Source: Antennarius striatus
Lineage: Eukaryota > Chordata > Actinopteri > Lophiiformes > Antennariidae
DNA length: 64,000 nucleotides
Direction of reading: 5' to 3'
NCBI RefSeq assembly: GCF_040054535.1
Contig: NC_090778.1
Coordinates: 11,997,501 to 12,061,500, forward strand
Position 1 is the first letter of the stretch; each line of letters opens with the position of its first letter. Under the pieces are notes generated by a model. The model worked only from the letters and a program-made list of their open reading frames with translations. It did no database searches and was not told the DNA's origin. Both the position numbers and the translations under genes were made by a program. Shown here in pieces: positions 42,850 through 56,300 of the stretch.

Positions 42850-44300
42850 AACAAGCTAAGATTTAGCTCCTTTCTCAGTTTTACATCCTATTTTTAGCCC
42901 TGTGATAAGCAGGTGATCAGTTTAAGGAGCTCAGTGTGGTTCTCAATGGTAACAATAATTGACATTACGACATAGGCCATTGTTGTTTCAGGTATCCAGG
43001 TGTTCTGTTTATATTCATTGCACGAGCATCACAAACCAGATAAAAACCTGAAACTTATAAAATTTGTCAACTTCTATCTTTTCCTAAATCCACAACAATG
43101 TACAGGTTGCAGATCAAATATGACAAAAATTAGAAAAAATAGATTCCCTGTTAGCTGCCTGCTTGAATCTAGATAGGTAATTGCTCATATTTTCCATGGC
43201 AGTCAACTTCTCTGAAGAGGATGCTTGCTTGTCAAAGCAGATGATCCAATAGGCAGATCTGCAGAAGTGGGTGCTTAGGAGCAAATGCTCAGTCATCCTA
43301 TGGCAATGTCCCAACAGTATACATAGTTCTGATTTTAAAGGTGCTTTTAGAACTTGACATGTGACTTAACAGCAGCTCTACATTTCCTTAACATATAGCA
43401 GTTCATGTGGACGAGGAATTGAAACTGTACTAAGTCAAGGGAGGAAGCAGCGAATGTAATAATGTGAAATAATATTACTGTCCAGTATTTTATCCAGTAT
43501 TTTACTGTACTTTGATATACCATACCTGCAAAAATGAAGTACAATAATACACTGTATATCTTGCCTGTAGTAATGCTACAAGTCAATCACTTCATGATCA
43601 AATGAATGGAAATGGTATCAAGAAAAGCAGGACAGTTTGAGTGAAAGGGAATCAGAGACCGCTGATAAAAAGCAACTGCTAACCTTTTAAAGTAGTCTGG
43701 TTCTGGAATAAGACAAAGCAGTGTTAGGAGGCATTAAAGAAACTTAAGAGGTAAAAATGTTAAACACCATTTACAAACAAATTCCCCAAATATTAAAACG
43801 GTGATAAATTGAACATACAGTATGTTCTACATTTGAAGAACAAGGACTTACATTTCATTGAATCTGCGATAACAAACAAGATAGGTCAACTAAAGTTTAT
43901 CAGGTCGAGAATGAAGAACTGCTGCAGTAATAACCAGATAAAGTAGTTTTGTCAAAAAAAGCCTCTGAGCCAAATAAAGTGAGAATACTTGACCCAACTA
44001 TTAACTAAACTGATTACAAAATTCAAGAGGAAGGCCCTGGACTTGTGGCATGTTAACGACTGTCATCTGACAAAAAATCTCATGACAATTCATGACCTGC
44101 AACAGCAGTTGTCTTGTTAACAGAATGAGGAGCTGAAACAGATGTATGTAACTTTAGCTGCAAGGAGTTATGTAGTAAACAAATGACTATGACTGGCAAC
44201 GGTAAACTGCAACAGTTTCAAAAGGCCTGCATACTATGAACATGTGAGAAAAAAAGACAAAGCACAAATACCTCAAACTCAGCCAAGATTAAAAATTTAT
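42850..44300. other. Gene-free spacer downstream of ccdc158
   Basis: No gene was recognised. The ccdc158 transcript is predicted to end within about 30 bp of its stop codon. Confidence 0.5.
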
Positions 44301-44303
44301 TTA
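44294..44303 (-). terminator. ccdc158 stop codon overlapping poly(A) signal region
   Basis: On the minus strand the TAA stop (44303-44301) is followed at once by ATAAAT, giving an AATAAA hexamer that overlaps the stop codon. The 3' UTR would be only a few tens of bases, if this signal is used. Confidence 0.45.
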
Positions 44304-47300
44304 AATGATAAAATCTGAAAGTACAAGATTTGTGATTTCATAAACCAGGTCTTTGACAACTTCATCCATGGAGGCTTTCGAAATAAAAAAGGGACCTTTC
44401 TGAAAGACAAAAAACAGAAATTAAATAATTCTGGAGAACAAGACCAAAAGTTACACCCAAGGGACTTTTTTGTCTTGGTGAAATACAGTTTTGAAATGTA
44501 TTGAAAGACAACTGTAAAAGGGAAATCCTATTGCTTCATTGGACTTCAGTTGGCCCATCACATCTCCTTGACTCTAAGCTGTGACGTCCAGTTAAAGTAC
44601 CTTAATTTCTGAGAGAACATTCTTATCATTTATTGATCAACTACATTTTACATATTGGTTTATGTTGTTCACCATTGCCCCTCAGTGGATATACAGTGCA
44701 GCATGATGCTGTCATGTAAAGCTGAAATAGCGTCTTGAAGAAAAGCCCACCAACAGGTCGGTCAGTGTGAGGAGATGGTTCTGAGTCACTCACTGAGATC
44801 TCTTCTAATCACTGTACTCTCTGTACAATGTGTATATAATGTACAATATTAACTACTTACTGATAAGAGGAGCCACCCTCTGTCTGTGATGTCGTATTGA
44901 TCACTTTTGGCTGTTTGGGTCAGAGGTCAGGAGAGAGTGGACAGGAGACCTGCGCCCTGGTGACAGCAGCTGTGTGGCAGAAATGTACCTCCCTGCCAGG
45001 ACTGCACTCGATATAACTGGACCTGGAGAAGTCACATCTATGTTTGAGAATTCTATTTAATAATTAATGTTTTGTGGAATTTAATCAAGAGTCTCATGCT
45101 CTACTGACTGAGACTAATCGACTAATCAGTCAATCTTGAGGAAAGTTGAAAACAATTATTTATGTAACCAAATAATGTGTGCCTTTTTTACCAATTGCTT
45201 AGTTAAAAAACAACAACATCTGAAACAAAAAAAAGCTTAAAAATTCAAATGAACAAAGCAGTTTTTGAAATAATAGATTTTCTCCTTGATTGACTAGGTG
45301 TGACAAAGGGCAATCTTATGTTGTGAAGTGTAAATGAGCAGTAATGAAGACTTACGCTCACTGAGGGATGTGTCGATTATTTCCCCCCTCAGCTCAGATG
45401 TCTTTGGAAAAGGCAATTCACTGTACAAAGTTTATGCATAGAAAGACATGAAAAGCGTCAAATTACATGTCCTGTAGGCTTTTACCGCACCCGAATATTG
45501 CACGGTAATAAATCACTTGGGTACAAGGTGTGATTATCTATTAGCCTCAAGGCAAGTCTTTCACAAATCAAGCTCTTAAAGACACTCACATGGTCATGTT
45601 AGGGCATGCTCCCTACCTGTTGTAGATTTTCCTTCTAAATTTGGAGACAGCTTGTACTTCTTCATCCATGTCAGCAGTCCTGTAAGTAGCAAAGTATGAA
45701 AATGATCATATCACATTTCATGAATCCACAGGCCCTTATTTATGAATTGTTTTCAAGGACATGCTTTGCTGTGCACCAAAGAAAAAAATTATTTATGCTG
45801 ATGTGGATAAAAAAAACAATGACATAATCTTCAAATATACCTAAGATATAAAAAATAAGAAGTAAATTTGAGATGTAAAACAACCTCAGAGGCAACACAA
45901 ATCATATATGAATTTTCAAGTTTTTAATTTTTGAACAGAAGCAGAAGCATTTATATTTGACCATAGTTGGAAGATAATTTCTGTCAATTCCTAAAATATG
46001 CTGAACAAATCACAAATTCTAAGAATCCTATTTGTAACCAAACTAGTGATCCATAAATCCCAAATGAAATTAAAATAAGACGCCTGTCGTGTGATTTCCC
46101 TGCACATAATGCCAGAACAATGATTGTTTTGTCAGAAACAGCAATGGATCAAAACTTTTGGTGAAACCAAGTTCAAGAAAGAGGTACTAAGTATTATCTG
46201 GAGGACTAAATGGTGAGCTTCCAAGGTATAGTCAAATACACAATTTGGCATGTGTCACCATGGACTTCGACAGATATGGATCTGTACCTGAGAAACCAGT
46301 AAGAAAGTCACTTACATCAAGTCCAGACCTTCAATTCCTAACCACAGTAAGTGTTTATGAATAACATCCCATATTTTACTTCTGTCCAGTGTATACAAAC
46401 AATGCTTAACAAAGGAGGGGCTTAACACATTTTTGAATTACACAAGTCAAAATCATTAATAGATTTAAGAAAAGCAGTTCGGGGCACTTAATGAAAGCAC
46501 TCAAGTATGGACACCACCCTCCCCACTCCAATGACTTCTCGCTCATTTAGAGTCATGGTTTTCACAGATGTGACTGAAGCTAACCTAAGAGCAAAACTAA
46601 TCCTTCTAGTGTGTGGGAACGCAGCCAGACGTACAGTTTGGTTCTGTGAATGTTCTCCGGAGCGGACCTCCTTCTGTGGAAGCTGCTGATTGTGGCGTTG
46701 TTGTCCAACTGTGGTCTGTGCCCATTCTCTGAAATCACCGCTTGCAACTCTTTGACCAGAGACTTGAGCTCTCGGGTGGGGCTCTCCTGCTGCCTCTTTG
46801 GCTTTAACAGCTCAAGAAAAGGGGCAAAAGACAACATAAATACACTGCTGTGAAAAAGAAGGAAGGTGAGATGTCCATATTTCAAGTAGCTTATCTGATA
46901 GGTTAGCAAATGAGCAGACAATCCGAGGAAAATAGAAGAATCCAAAGAGATCAATTTGTTGGTTTTCTCATTAGCAAGTACATAACTATAAGAAATTTTG
47001 TGTCAGTGTCGGATTGATCTAGCTTCAGCATTTCTCTCATTTCCACAGAAATGTATTGACATCTGTATTTTATTTAAGGACTGTGCCTGTGCAGCAAAAT
47101 AAACTATCATTCACAGCTGCCCTTGATGGGCTTCAACTGTAGAAGATAAAAAAGATAAGAAGTTCCTGACTGTACCATGTTCCAGGTGTTGGAGGTATGC
47201 TGGATGGAGTGTGGATCAATGAGTGCAGATGGGGACACGAAGGTTAGTTCATGCAAAGGCACGTTCAAAACTGTGTGCATATTTTGACCTTGGATTTCCT

Positions 47301-50300
47301 GAAGTGAAGATAATGTAGGCTATAAATCAGGAGTTGTTAAGTTGTTGTTAAAGTTTGTCTAGACATTACTATCAGATTTGAAAAAGATAAAGAAGCCATG
47401 GTGCCTAGCACAAAGCAGCTAAATAAATAATATTTTCACACAAATAGACAAACTGGGATGTCTACGAGGTCAGTAAGCCTCATTCGTTTTAAATAAGATG
47501 TGTGAATTCAGCTCTACCTTCAAATCCAGGGCATGTCGGAGTTTCATACGGTAAAAGTCCTGCTCCTGCAGCTGGATGAAATCTTGACAGTCTGCAAAAC
47601 TCTCTGACATCTTGAGGAAGGTATGTAAGACATGAAACAATAACACAAACAGCAGAACAGGACTGACAAGGTTCTGTTTTGTCCGACTATATAAATGTAA
47701 ATGTTTATTTTTTTGCAGAGAGCTAACTGGGGAAAGGTAACCCAAAACCTTTGAGACAGTTGATGATCATGAACATTTTCAATAGCTGTTTGTTCTTGTT
47801 TTGTTTCAAAACAGAGTATATATTTCATTTATGACTATTGCTCTATTTCTTCGTTCCTTATTCTTTTACAGAAAGTGTTGTTCACTCTTGACTTGACTGT
47901 GAATGGCCTATATAATGTAGTGGTGATATGATGACTGGAATAACGGCCAACTGAGTGTTACCTTGTGAAGGATCGTATCCAGCTGGCCAATTCGGGCTCT
48001 CAGCTGTTTATCTTTGGAGTGGAGGGCCTCCAGCTCATTGCTAAGCTGTCTCTTCTCCTCTCTAACAAAAGCAAGTTCCTCGAGCTGATGCTGGTACTGT
48101 AGGTTCTGATGGAGCTTCTCCTGGACAGAACACGAAAGTTGACAAAGAAATAAAATAAATGCTGCTGACGTGTGAAAATCAATTCAATCTATATTTGCTG
48201 GTTAGGGTCATCTTTATAGATCAAATTGAAACAACCTAAACAAAAAATTGTCTACTTAAATAAAATGATAGTATATAATAATAATATATAATGATAGCTA
48301 CTCTGCTTCAATGTTTAATAAAAATGATCTAAGTGATATCAGTGATGAAAAGTAACTGCTTGCTGTTTTCAGTTCTCGTCGAGTCAAAAAACAGCTTTCA
48401 TTTAAAATATTTTAAGAGCGAAATTTTAAATTATATGTGAGAAACATTATGATTTACATAAGGTCGAAAAAACCCCAGAACATTTTAGAGCCATAAAATA
48501 TTTATTCAAAAATTTATTAAATAAATTCTGAAAATTTTTAATTAGGTAGTGTATGTTTACTGGTACATTCAATTCAAACACTGATTTGAGTGACAGATGG
48601 TACACATACTTCATAAACTTAATGTCAAAACAAATAGGTCTTAACTACCAGGTTACACAGACACTGGCACATTTAGCTTTTCACCTGGTACAGTTTGTTC
48701 ATCGTCTCCTCTAAATGCTGGATTTTGCCCTGTAAGCAGTCGATCTGCTCTCTTCTGGCAGTGATCTTCTCCTGCATGCTCCTGGCTGCTTGGAGGCCTG
48801 AAAGGGAAGGGAAACCACACAAAGACAGATATGCAGAAAGGGTTAGAGGGCAGGGAGTTAATCAAAACCTTGCATATTTCATGTAAAGAAGTTCTTGATT
48901 ATAATGTCAAATAATAACTCTCACACTGGAATTTAGCAGGAGGAGGAGAATATTTAGTAGCTGAACTTACACTGAACCATACTGATAAACTGGTTTTTGA
49001 AAATTGGCTTCACTCCGAGATTTCATTAAGATTCCAATAAATAAACGTATCCGACACTTGATCACAAACTAAATGAGACTCCTCTGATGTTTCTTTGTAC
49101 ATGAGGTCTTTCAATTAAGTTTCAGTTTAATTCAATAAACCATGTCCATCGGCTCCTTCCCAGGTCCTCAGGGTCCTCCTGACCTGGTCCAGCTCATCAT
49201 GGACATTCCTGAGCTGACTCTGAAGCTGCAGCACCACACCCTCCTGATCCTCCTTCTTACAGCTGTGGAGCTGTTGCAGCTGCATGTGCTCATCTGAAAT
49301 CGGGCCCGTACAAACACATACATTATATCCACTGAGAGGAATACACTTTCAATCATACACAACAAAAGGGCTAGGTTGACAATGAAAACATACCAAACAT
49401 ATGTCTCTTTTTAAACACAGCATGACAAGACGATCATTTGCCTGTGAGAGCAGAAATCTTTCTAGGAACAGCACAGCACATGACTGGTGAATGCACAGTT
49501 TAGTAGTTTGCTGCTTGCTCAAACAGGGAATATAAAAAATAGACACAAGCTTCATTATTTACATAAGTTCCAGACTGATTTTAAAATATCAACTTGGATT
49601 ACTCAGTATGCATACACTTTTACCATTATGTGGTATGTACTGAGAGCTGTGATGATATTCCCTCCATGGACCCCATACTGTATGTAGGGTATTCAAATTG
49701 AGATTGTCCTTGTTAGCTGTTGGTGAGTTAATTGAAAAAATAATTAATGCCGCGCTGATAAAGAAAGGTTGTAACTAATGCCATGAAGCTGTGGGCATGA
49801 CCACATTTGAAATAAAAACTACCCATACACTTGTATTTCCACAACGATGAGTTTGTCCATGAATTGATATATTCTGCTAAATATTAGTTGATTCATAAAA
49901 AGAGAAGGTCTACCTACTTTTGAGATTGAGTAACTCGATGCGCTGGAGCTCCAGCTGGATGGTGAGCTGCTGCTTCTCTAGACTTTCCTCTTTGAGAAGC
50001 TGAGTTTGTTCAGCCACAGAGGCTTGTAGCCGCTGCTTCTCATGCTCCACAACAACCAGGTCTGACTTGTGTTGGTCTAAATTCGCCTAATCAGCAAATG
50101 GCACAGAAAGGGGAAAAAAGACAATTGGGAGGACAGTGAGCCCGGGTCCAAACAATTTACCTTAATGCTCTCATGATAACTCAGATAAGTTTTCAGCCTC
50201 CTGACTCTGAGCTGTTGATTCTCCATCTTTTGCTGGTCTAGCTGGTTGCTGAGGAGGCTGTTCTCCTGGCGAAGTTTGTCAATGGTGAGGCTATGCTGCT

Positions 50301-53300
50301 CCATCATCTGGGTGCTGCTCTCCATCTGCGACCTTAAAATATTTATCACTTTCTCACAGTCATCCAGCTTATGCTTCAGTGTCTCTCCATCTGCATGTAG
50401 GGTCTGGCATCTCCTCTCAGCCTCTTCCAACATGGTAAGATGCTAGAAAAATAAAAGAGCTTGAAGTTGTATGAACCTTGAAAACAGACAGGTAACAACA
50501 TTATATTTAATCTAAACATAATATGTCATGTATGATCCCTTCTAGAAGGGTTTACACACACACCCTATACTTAAATACCTGCTGAGCTTTTTGCTGCCTC
50601 AGCTGGACTTCCTGACATTTTTCCTCTAGGAGTTCTTTGAATTTTCTGCCCTCCTGGGTCCTCTGTTCCAACAGAATTTGTAGGGAGGTTTTCTCCTCCA
50701 CACCTCTGTAGAGATGCTCTTCTGCCACCTCCAGCCTTCCTCTCAGGGCCTTTAGCTCCTCTTTGAGCTCACACTGCTGCCGTTTATCACAACTCTGGGA
50801 GGATAAAGAACATTTTGACAATGTCAAGAAAATTGAACAAAAGCCAAGGACCAAATGTGCGATTTACTTTTCTGATAAGTCACCAAATTTTTTGCCCAAT
50901 GACGCAGATGCCCCTACTGGTAATGTAATGCACAGTAGTGAGGAAAGGTTGTATCATTTCAGTAATTAAAGCAGCAAACTCTATCCCGCAACAAGCACTT
51001 CCATCTGAGTCAGAAAACCCTGTCTGATTCCTCACGCCAGTGCTTTCAGCTCTTCACCCAGCAGAGTACACACCACCAGCTCTTGACTTTACTCCACCCT
51101 GAACAAGAGGCCCCTCAATAAATCCAAACACAATAACCTAGGAGCCTGAGATGGAAGTCTTCGATGTTAAACATCCAATTTCATATTGCCAATGAAAAGT
51201 AACTGAAGATACTTTGGGAAAAATACTGAAAGATTATGTTTTTGATGTTTCGATTGTGCTATTTTTTGTCATGTTTGTGGATTTCCTATTTCACACTGAG
51301 GTTGGATGGGAAGGCTCGACTCTCAGTCTCTACTCTCATCCCCAAAGTGTTCTATTGGGTTGCAGTCAGGACTCTGTGCAGGCCAGTCAAGTTCATTCGC
51401 ACTAGACTCTGTCTTGTATATCTTTATGGACCTTGCTTTGTGCACTAGTGCACAGTCATGTTGGAACAGGAAGCGGCTAGCTTCAAACTGTTCCCACAAA
51501 GTTGGGAGCAAGGAATTGTCCAAAATGTCTTGGTTATGCAGAAGCAATTAGAATTCCCTTCACTGGAACTAAGGGACTAAGCTCAGCTCCTGAAAAACAA
51601 TCACAGACCATAAACACAGACCATATGTAAGATAAATGTTGGTACTCAACAGACATAACCTTCTTATATGTTTTCATGTATAAAGTCGAGTTTCAAAATT
51701 TTCAAATAATGACCTTTTGCGAACCTGCATCTGTATAAATACATGCATCTGTACGATATGAAGGACAAGTGACAAAATGCCGGATTCACAACTATTTATT
51801 TTGCCCAACCTTAAATTGATCAAGCTGAGCGTGAAAATCTGCTGCCTGTTGTGAAGATTTCTCCTTTTCTCTACGGGCATCCACCAGCTGGGACTGAACC
51901 TGAATGAGCTGCTGCTCCAGGCAGCCAACCTGCATCACAAATCAATCACAAATCAATCAAATGAAAAGAGATCTTTGAATATTCAGTCAAATTTGGAAAT
52001 ATCTGCTATAATAGTAAGTCAAGAATTCATCATATTCATAATGATGTTTGGAATTTTAGATTACCCTGACAAGGCTACTTGTTGACCATTGTGTTTATCT
52101 AAATTTTACGCCACTTTGGTTTTATTGTTCTACACATGTAGTGACATGGATAAATATTAACTTTTACCAACCCCAGTGTATCAGTGTGTACAAGTGCAAA
52201 ATTACTCATAACATAATTACATTCTTCTTTATCTTTATGCCTGAAGAAGGTTGACACAAGTTCACTGACCTGACACTGATGATGTAACGTCTGTCTCTCT
52301 GCAAGTTTACTGGACATATAAATTAGAGAAATTTTTTGACATGTAAATCCCCCTAAAAATCAAAATGCAACAATTTCTAATCATTTAGTAAGTGTCTGTT
52401 TATATGATCTGAAAAGTTAAACATGCACAAAACTATTTAGGAAGTAGGAACTCTTACTTGAGAAACTCCAGCTTGATACCTAAGCTGACGCTGTTATTTT
52501 TTGAGGAACACAGTTTGTCAGTCAACATTGCCATCTCCTGGCCAAGACTTGCAATCAAGTCTTCCATTCTAGAAGTGGAAACTTCTTAGTGTCAATAGGT
52601 TAGACATAGTGATCTATTTTCCGCATTTTAGTCAGTTGTTCTGTTTTAATGTCACTTAATAAGACATGAAAAATGGCACCATGATTACTGAAAAGGACGA
52701 TAAACATAAAATGAACACACTGACAAGCAAGAACTTCAACAGACTGTAAATACGCTTGTGGTTCATTGCGTGCAACACCCACTTGATTTACTAGTTAGGA
52801 AATACTCGATAACTGAGGGAGGTGACAGATGAGACCTCATGACATTTTATTCATACAGTCACATACTTTTTAAGCTGTGGCTTTTACGGAATGAGAGAAA
52901 ATCTGCCCCAAAAAAGGCAAAAAAAGTGTAATGTATGAAATACATAGAAACGCTGAACGGATACAGAAACATCTTTTGAAATGATTAATTTCAGTTTATA
53001 TTAATGTGATGCTCAATAAAAAATATGAATGATTTAGTGTTTAAATAAATACTAGCTAACAAGTCCAAGATGATATCTCCAACGTCATTTTTATAAGGAG
53101 TTTCCATCATTTACAAAATAATATAGCATCATCATATAGTAGCAAATAGTCAAAAAGCAAACCAGTGAATACCTTGCATTTGTGCTTGCAAAATAGCTAA
53201 TTTTTTCACAATATTTGCTGCGAGACATTCTGCCAACTAACAGTTGAAGCAAACATCAGCTAATCATTGAAGCTGTATTACATTACCTGTCTTTTAGTTC

Positions 53301-56300
53301 ATTGAACCCACAGTATTCCTCATTCCTCTGATGTTCTGCTGACTGCTGTAAAACAGACAAAATGAAAATCAGGCCTAATTGTCTGAAAAAGATAAATCTA
53401 AGTATACAATATTTTGAACTTGATTGGTAAATGTTTCTACTCTTCTTCTTCTCCTTTCGGCTTTTCCGTTCAGGGGTCGCCACAGCGAATCAGTTGCCTC
53501 CATCTAACCCTGTTTTCTGCATCCTCTTCTCTCACACCAACTACCTTCATGTCCTTTTTCGCTACATCCATAAACCTCCTCTTTGGTCTTCCTCTAGGCC
53601 TCCTGCTTGGCAGTTCAAAACTCAGCATCCTTCTACCAATATATTCACTATCTCCTCTGGACATGTCCAAACCATCTCAGTCTGGCCTATCTGACTTTAT
53701 CTCCAAAACCTCTAACATGTCCTGTCCCTCTGATGTACTCATTCCTGATCTTATCCATCCTTGTCACTCCCAAAGAGAACCTCAGCATCTTCATCTCTGC
53801 TACCTCCAGCTCTGTCTCCTGTCTTTTGCTCAGTGACACTAGATCAAACAACATCACTTGTCTCACCAGTTTTGTACACCTTTCCTAGCTGAAAGGTGTA
53901 CAAAACTAGCTGAAACTCTTCTATCACACAAGACCAGAAGAACTCAGCTGGAGGCAGAAACCACTGAGTACATCTACAGAAAAGGCACAAGACAGATGGG
54001 TGAGGAATCTATCAGACAGAGAACTCACCCAACCAGAGAAGGATGTCCTCACCAAAGGATTGAACTTCGCTATCACCCCACAGCATGTACCGGTAGTGGA
54101 CCTCATTACCGCCACGGAATCAGCAATCAAAAAGAATAACCTTTCCGCAACAGAAGCAGAGGGACTAAGGCTAAAAGTAACAGCAGCCCTTTCTGAAGCG
54201 AAGGTCCCCCTTCCAACCAACGGAAGGCAGTGACGACGCTGAGTAAGGACCAAAACATCACCATCCTTCCAGCAGACAAAGGAAGATGCACGGTAATCCT
54301 CAACACAACGGATTACCATAGCAAGGTTATGTCCCTACTCAGCAACAGCACGACCTATGAGACCCTGAAGCGCGACCCAACCAGCAGCTACAAAAAGAAG
54401 GTTGTGGACTGCCTACAGGAGCTACAGAAGGAGGAAACTTTAAACCGCCTGCTCTACTTTCGCCTGTACCCTGGGGAGGCTATACCATGCATATATTGCG
54501 TCCCCAAAATTCATAAAGAAGGAACCCCACTCAGACCCATCGTCAGCAGCATCAATTCTGTCACTTAGAAAATTGCCAAGCATGTTGCAACCATCTTGGC
54601 CCTGCTAGTGGGTAACAACCCCTATCATATAGAAAATTCCATGGACTTTGTGGAAAAGGTGAGAGGACTGAGATTGGATACAGATGGGACCATGGTATCC
54701 TACGATGTCACCTCCCTGTTCACATGTGTCCCCACAACGGAGGCTGTGGAAGCGGTGAGACAACGGCTTTCACAGGTCACCACCCTCAGCGACAGGACAA
54801 ACCTCAACCCTGACCAGATCTGCAAACTTTTGGACCTCTGCCTCAGCACAACTTACTTCCAGTACAGAGGGAACTTCTATAGGCAGAAACACGGATGTGC
54901 CATGGGCTCGCCGGTATCTCCTATCGTGGCCAATTTGTACATGGAAGAGGTGGAACACAAGGCCCTTACCTCGTTCAACGGAACACCACCAAGCCAATGG
55001 TTCCGGTACGTGGACGACACATGGGTTAAGGTAAAAATCCACGAGGTGCAACCTTTCACCGAACACATCAACTCGGTGGACAGCAACATCAAGTTTACCA
55101 GAGAGGATGTAAAGGACAACAGTTTGCCCATTTTGGATTGCAAGGTCGGCATAAAAGATGACAGAAGTCTGTATGTTGGGGTATATAGGACACCAACACA
55201 CACGGACCACCCACCACCCACTGGAGCACAAGCTGGGCGTCATCAGGACCCTGCAAGACAGGGCTGATAAACTACCAACCAGTACTCAAGACCAGGTGAA
55301 AGAACACCAACACCTGAAAGGGGCACTAAAAATGTGTGGATATCCTGACTGGACCTTCGTGAAAGCTCACACAAGATCCAGAAAGGAGAACAACCCAGTG
55401 AGGACGGAAGAGAGCAAGCGCAATGGTATAGTGATCCCGTATGTGTCTGGAGTGTCTGAAAAGCTGAGGAGGATCTTTAACAAACACAAGGTCCCTGTGT
55501 ATTTTAAGCCGGGAAACACCCTCCAACAACGACTGGTCCACCCAAAAGACCCCACACCACACAGTCAGAAGAGTAATCTGGTGTATGCAGTTAAATGCAG
55601 CGAGGAATGCTCAGATGTCTACATAGGGGAAACCAAACAACAACTACACAGACGTATGGCTCAACACAGAAGAGCCAACACATCAGGACAGGACACGGCA
55701 GTCTTCCTTCACCTCAAGGAAGTGGGACACTCATTTCGGACAGATTTTCAGATCCTGGACAGGGAAGTTAAATGGTTTGAGAGAGGAGTGAAAGAGGCCA
55801 TCCACGTCAAAGTGGAGAAGCCATCTCTGAATAGAGGGGGTGGTCTGTGACATCACCTTTCTCTCATTTATAATCATGTCCTTTCGAAACTCCCAAAAAG
55901 ATTGTCTCAGCGGATTGACCCAGGTGATGGGTCTCATGCTAATGACCCTCATTAGCATACAATGGTGTAACTCACATCTTCACGACCCCCTTTGACACCC
56001 CCACCAACAATCATTGAAGAGCCAGACGGGTTTAATGACGGTCGTTGGAATGTGAAAAGCATTGACCACACCCCACAGGGTTTATAAGCTGGGAAATTAT
56101 CAGCCATTCTCTGAACTGAAGAAGTCTCTTGGATGAGAGACGAAACGTCTTCAAGAACTTTATTAACGTCCAGTGGATTGACTCAACAGCTTTTGGATAA
56201 CCATGACCTGGATGACTGAGAACCTACACAGACATCACACATCACATCTGACACTTTTCTCCAACCATTCTACCCTGCCCGTACATGCTTCTTCACCTCT

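Larger units (their letters stand above)
53931..56228 (+). mobile_element. Penelope-like element (GIY-YIG type), 5'-truncated
   Basis: Inserted in the RTE element in opposite orientation. The RTE sequence stops at CTATCACACA (53921-53930) and resumes at ATCACACATCACATCTGACA (about 56236), which gives an ATCACACA duplication of about 8 bp. Pieces of one polyprotein follow in order: an N-terminal region, open from the junction; an RT with ITILPADKGRCTVIL, YDVTSLFTCVP, KHGCAMGSPVSPI and YVDD; and a GIY-YIG endonuclease with VYAVKCSEECSDVYIGETKQ. The 3' end carries the fish Penelope tail around 56100-56220 (GAGACGAAACGTCTTC, ATGACCTGGATGACTGAGAA). Confidence 0.9.

Noticed and set aside
41961-42854. 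297-codon minus-strand open frame
   Set aside because: Antisense shadow of the intact RTE reverse-transcriptase frame; low-complexity Ser/Leu/Pro composition.
46580-46634. Continuation of the ccdc158 exon at 46810 to an in-frame stop at 46580
   Set aside because: A GTACGT donor at 46634 keeps frame with four downstream exons. A read-through terminal exon remains possible but is less favoured.
53414-53836. Plus-strand open frames at the left end of the RTE
   Set aside because: Antisense shadow of the RTE C-terminal region.
54770-55243. 157-codon minus-strand frame
   Set aside because: Shadow of the Penelope reverse transcriptase on the plus strand.
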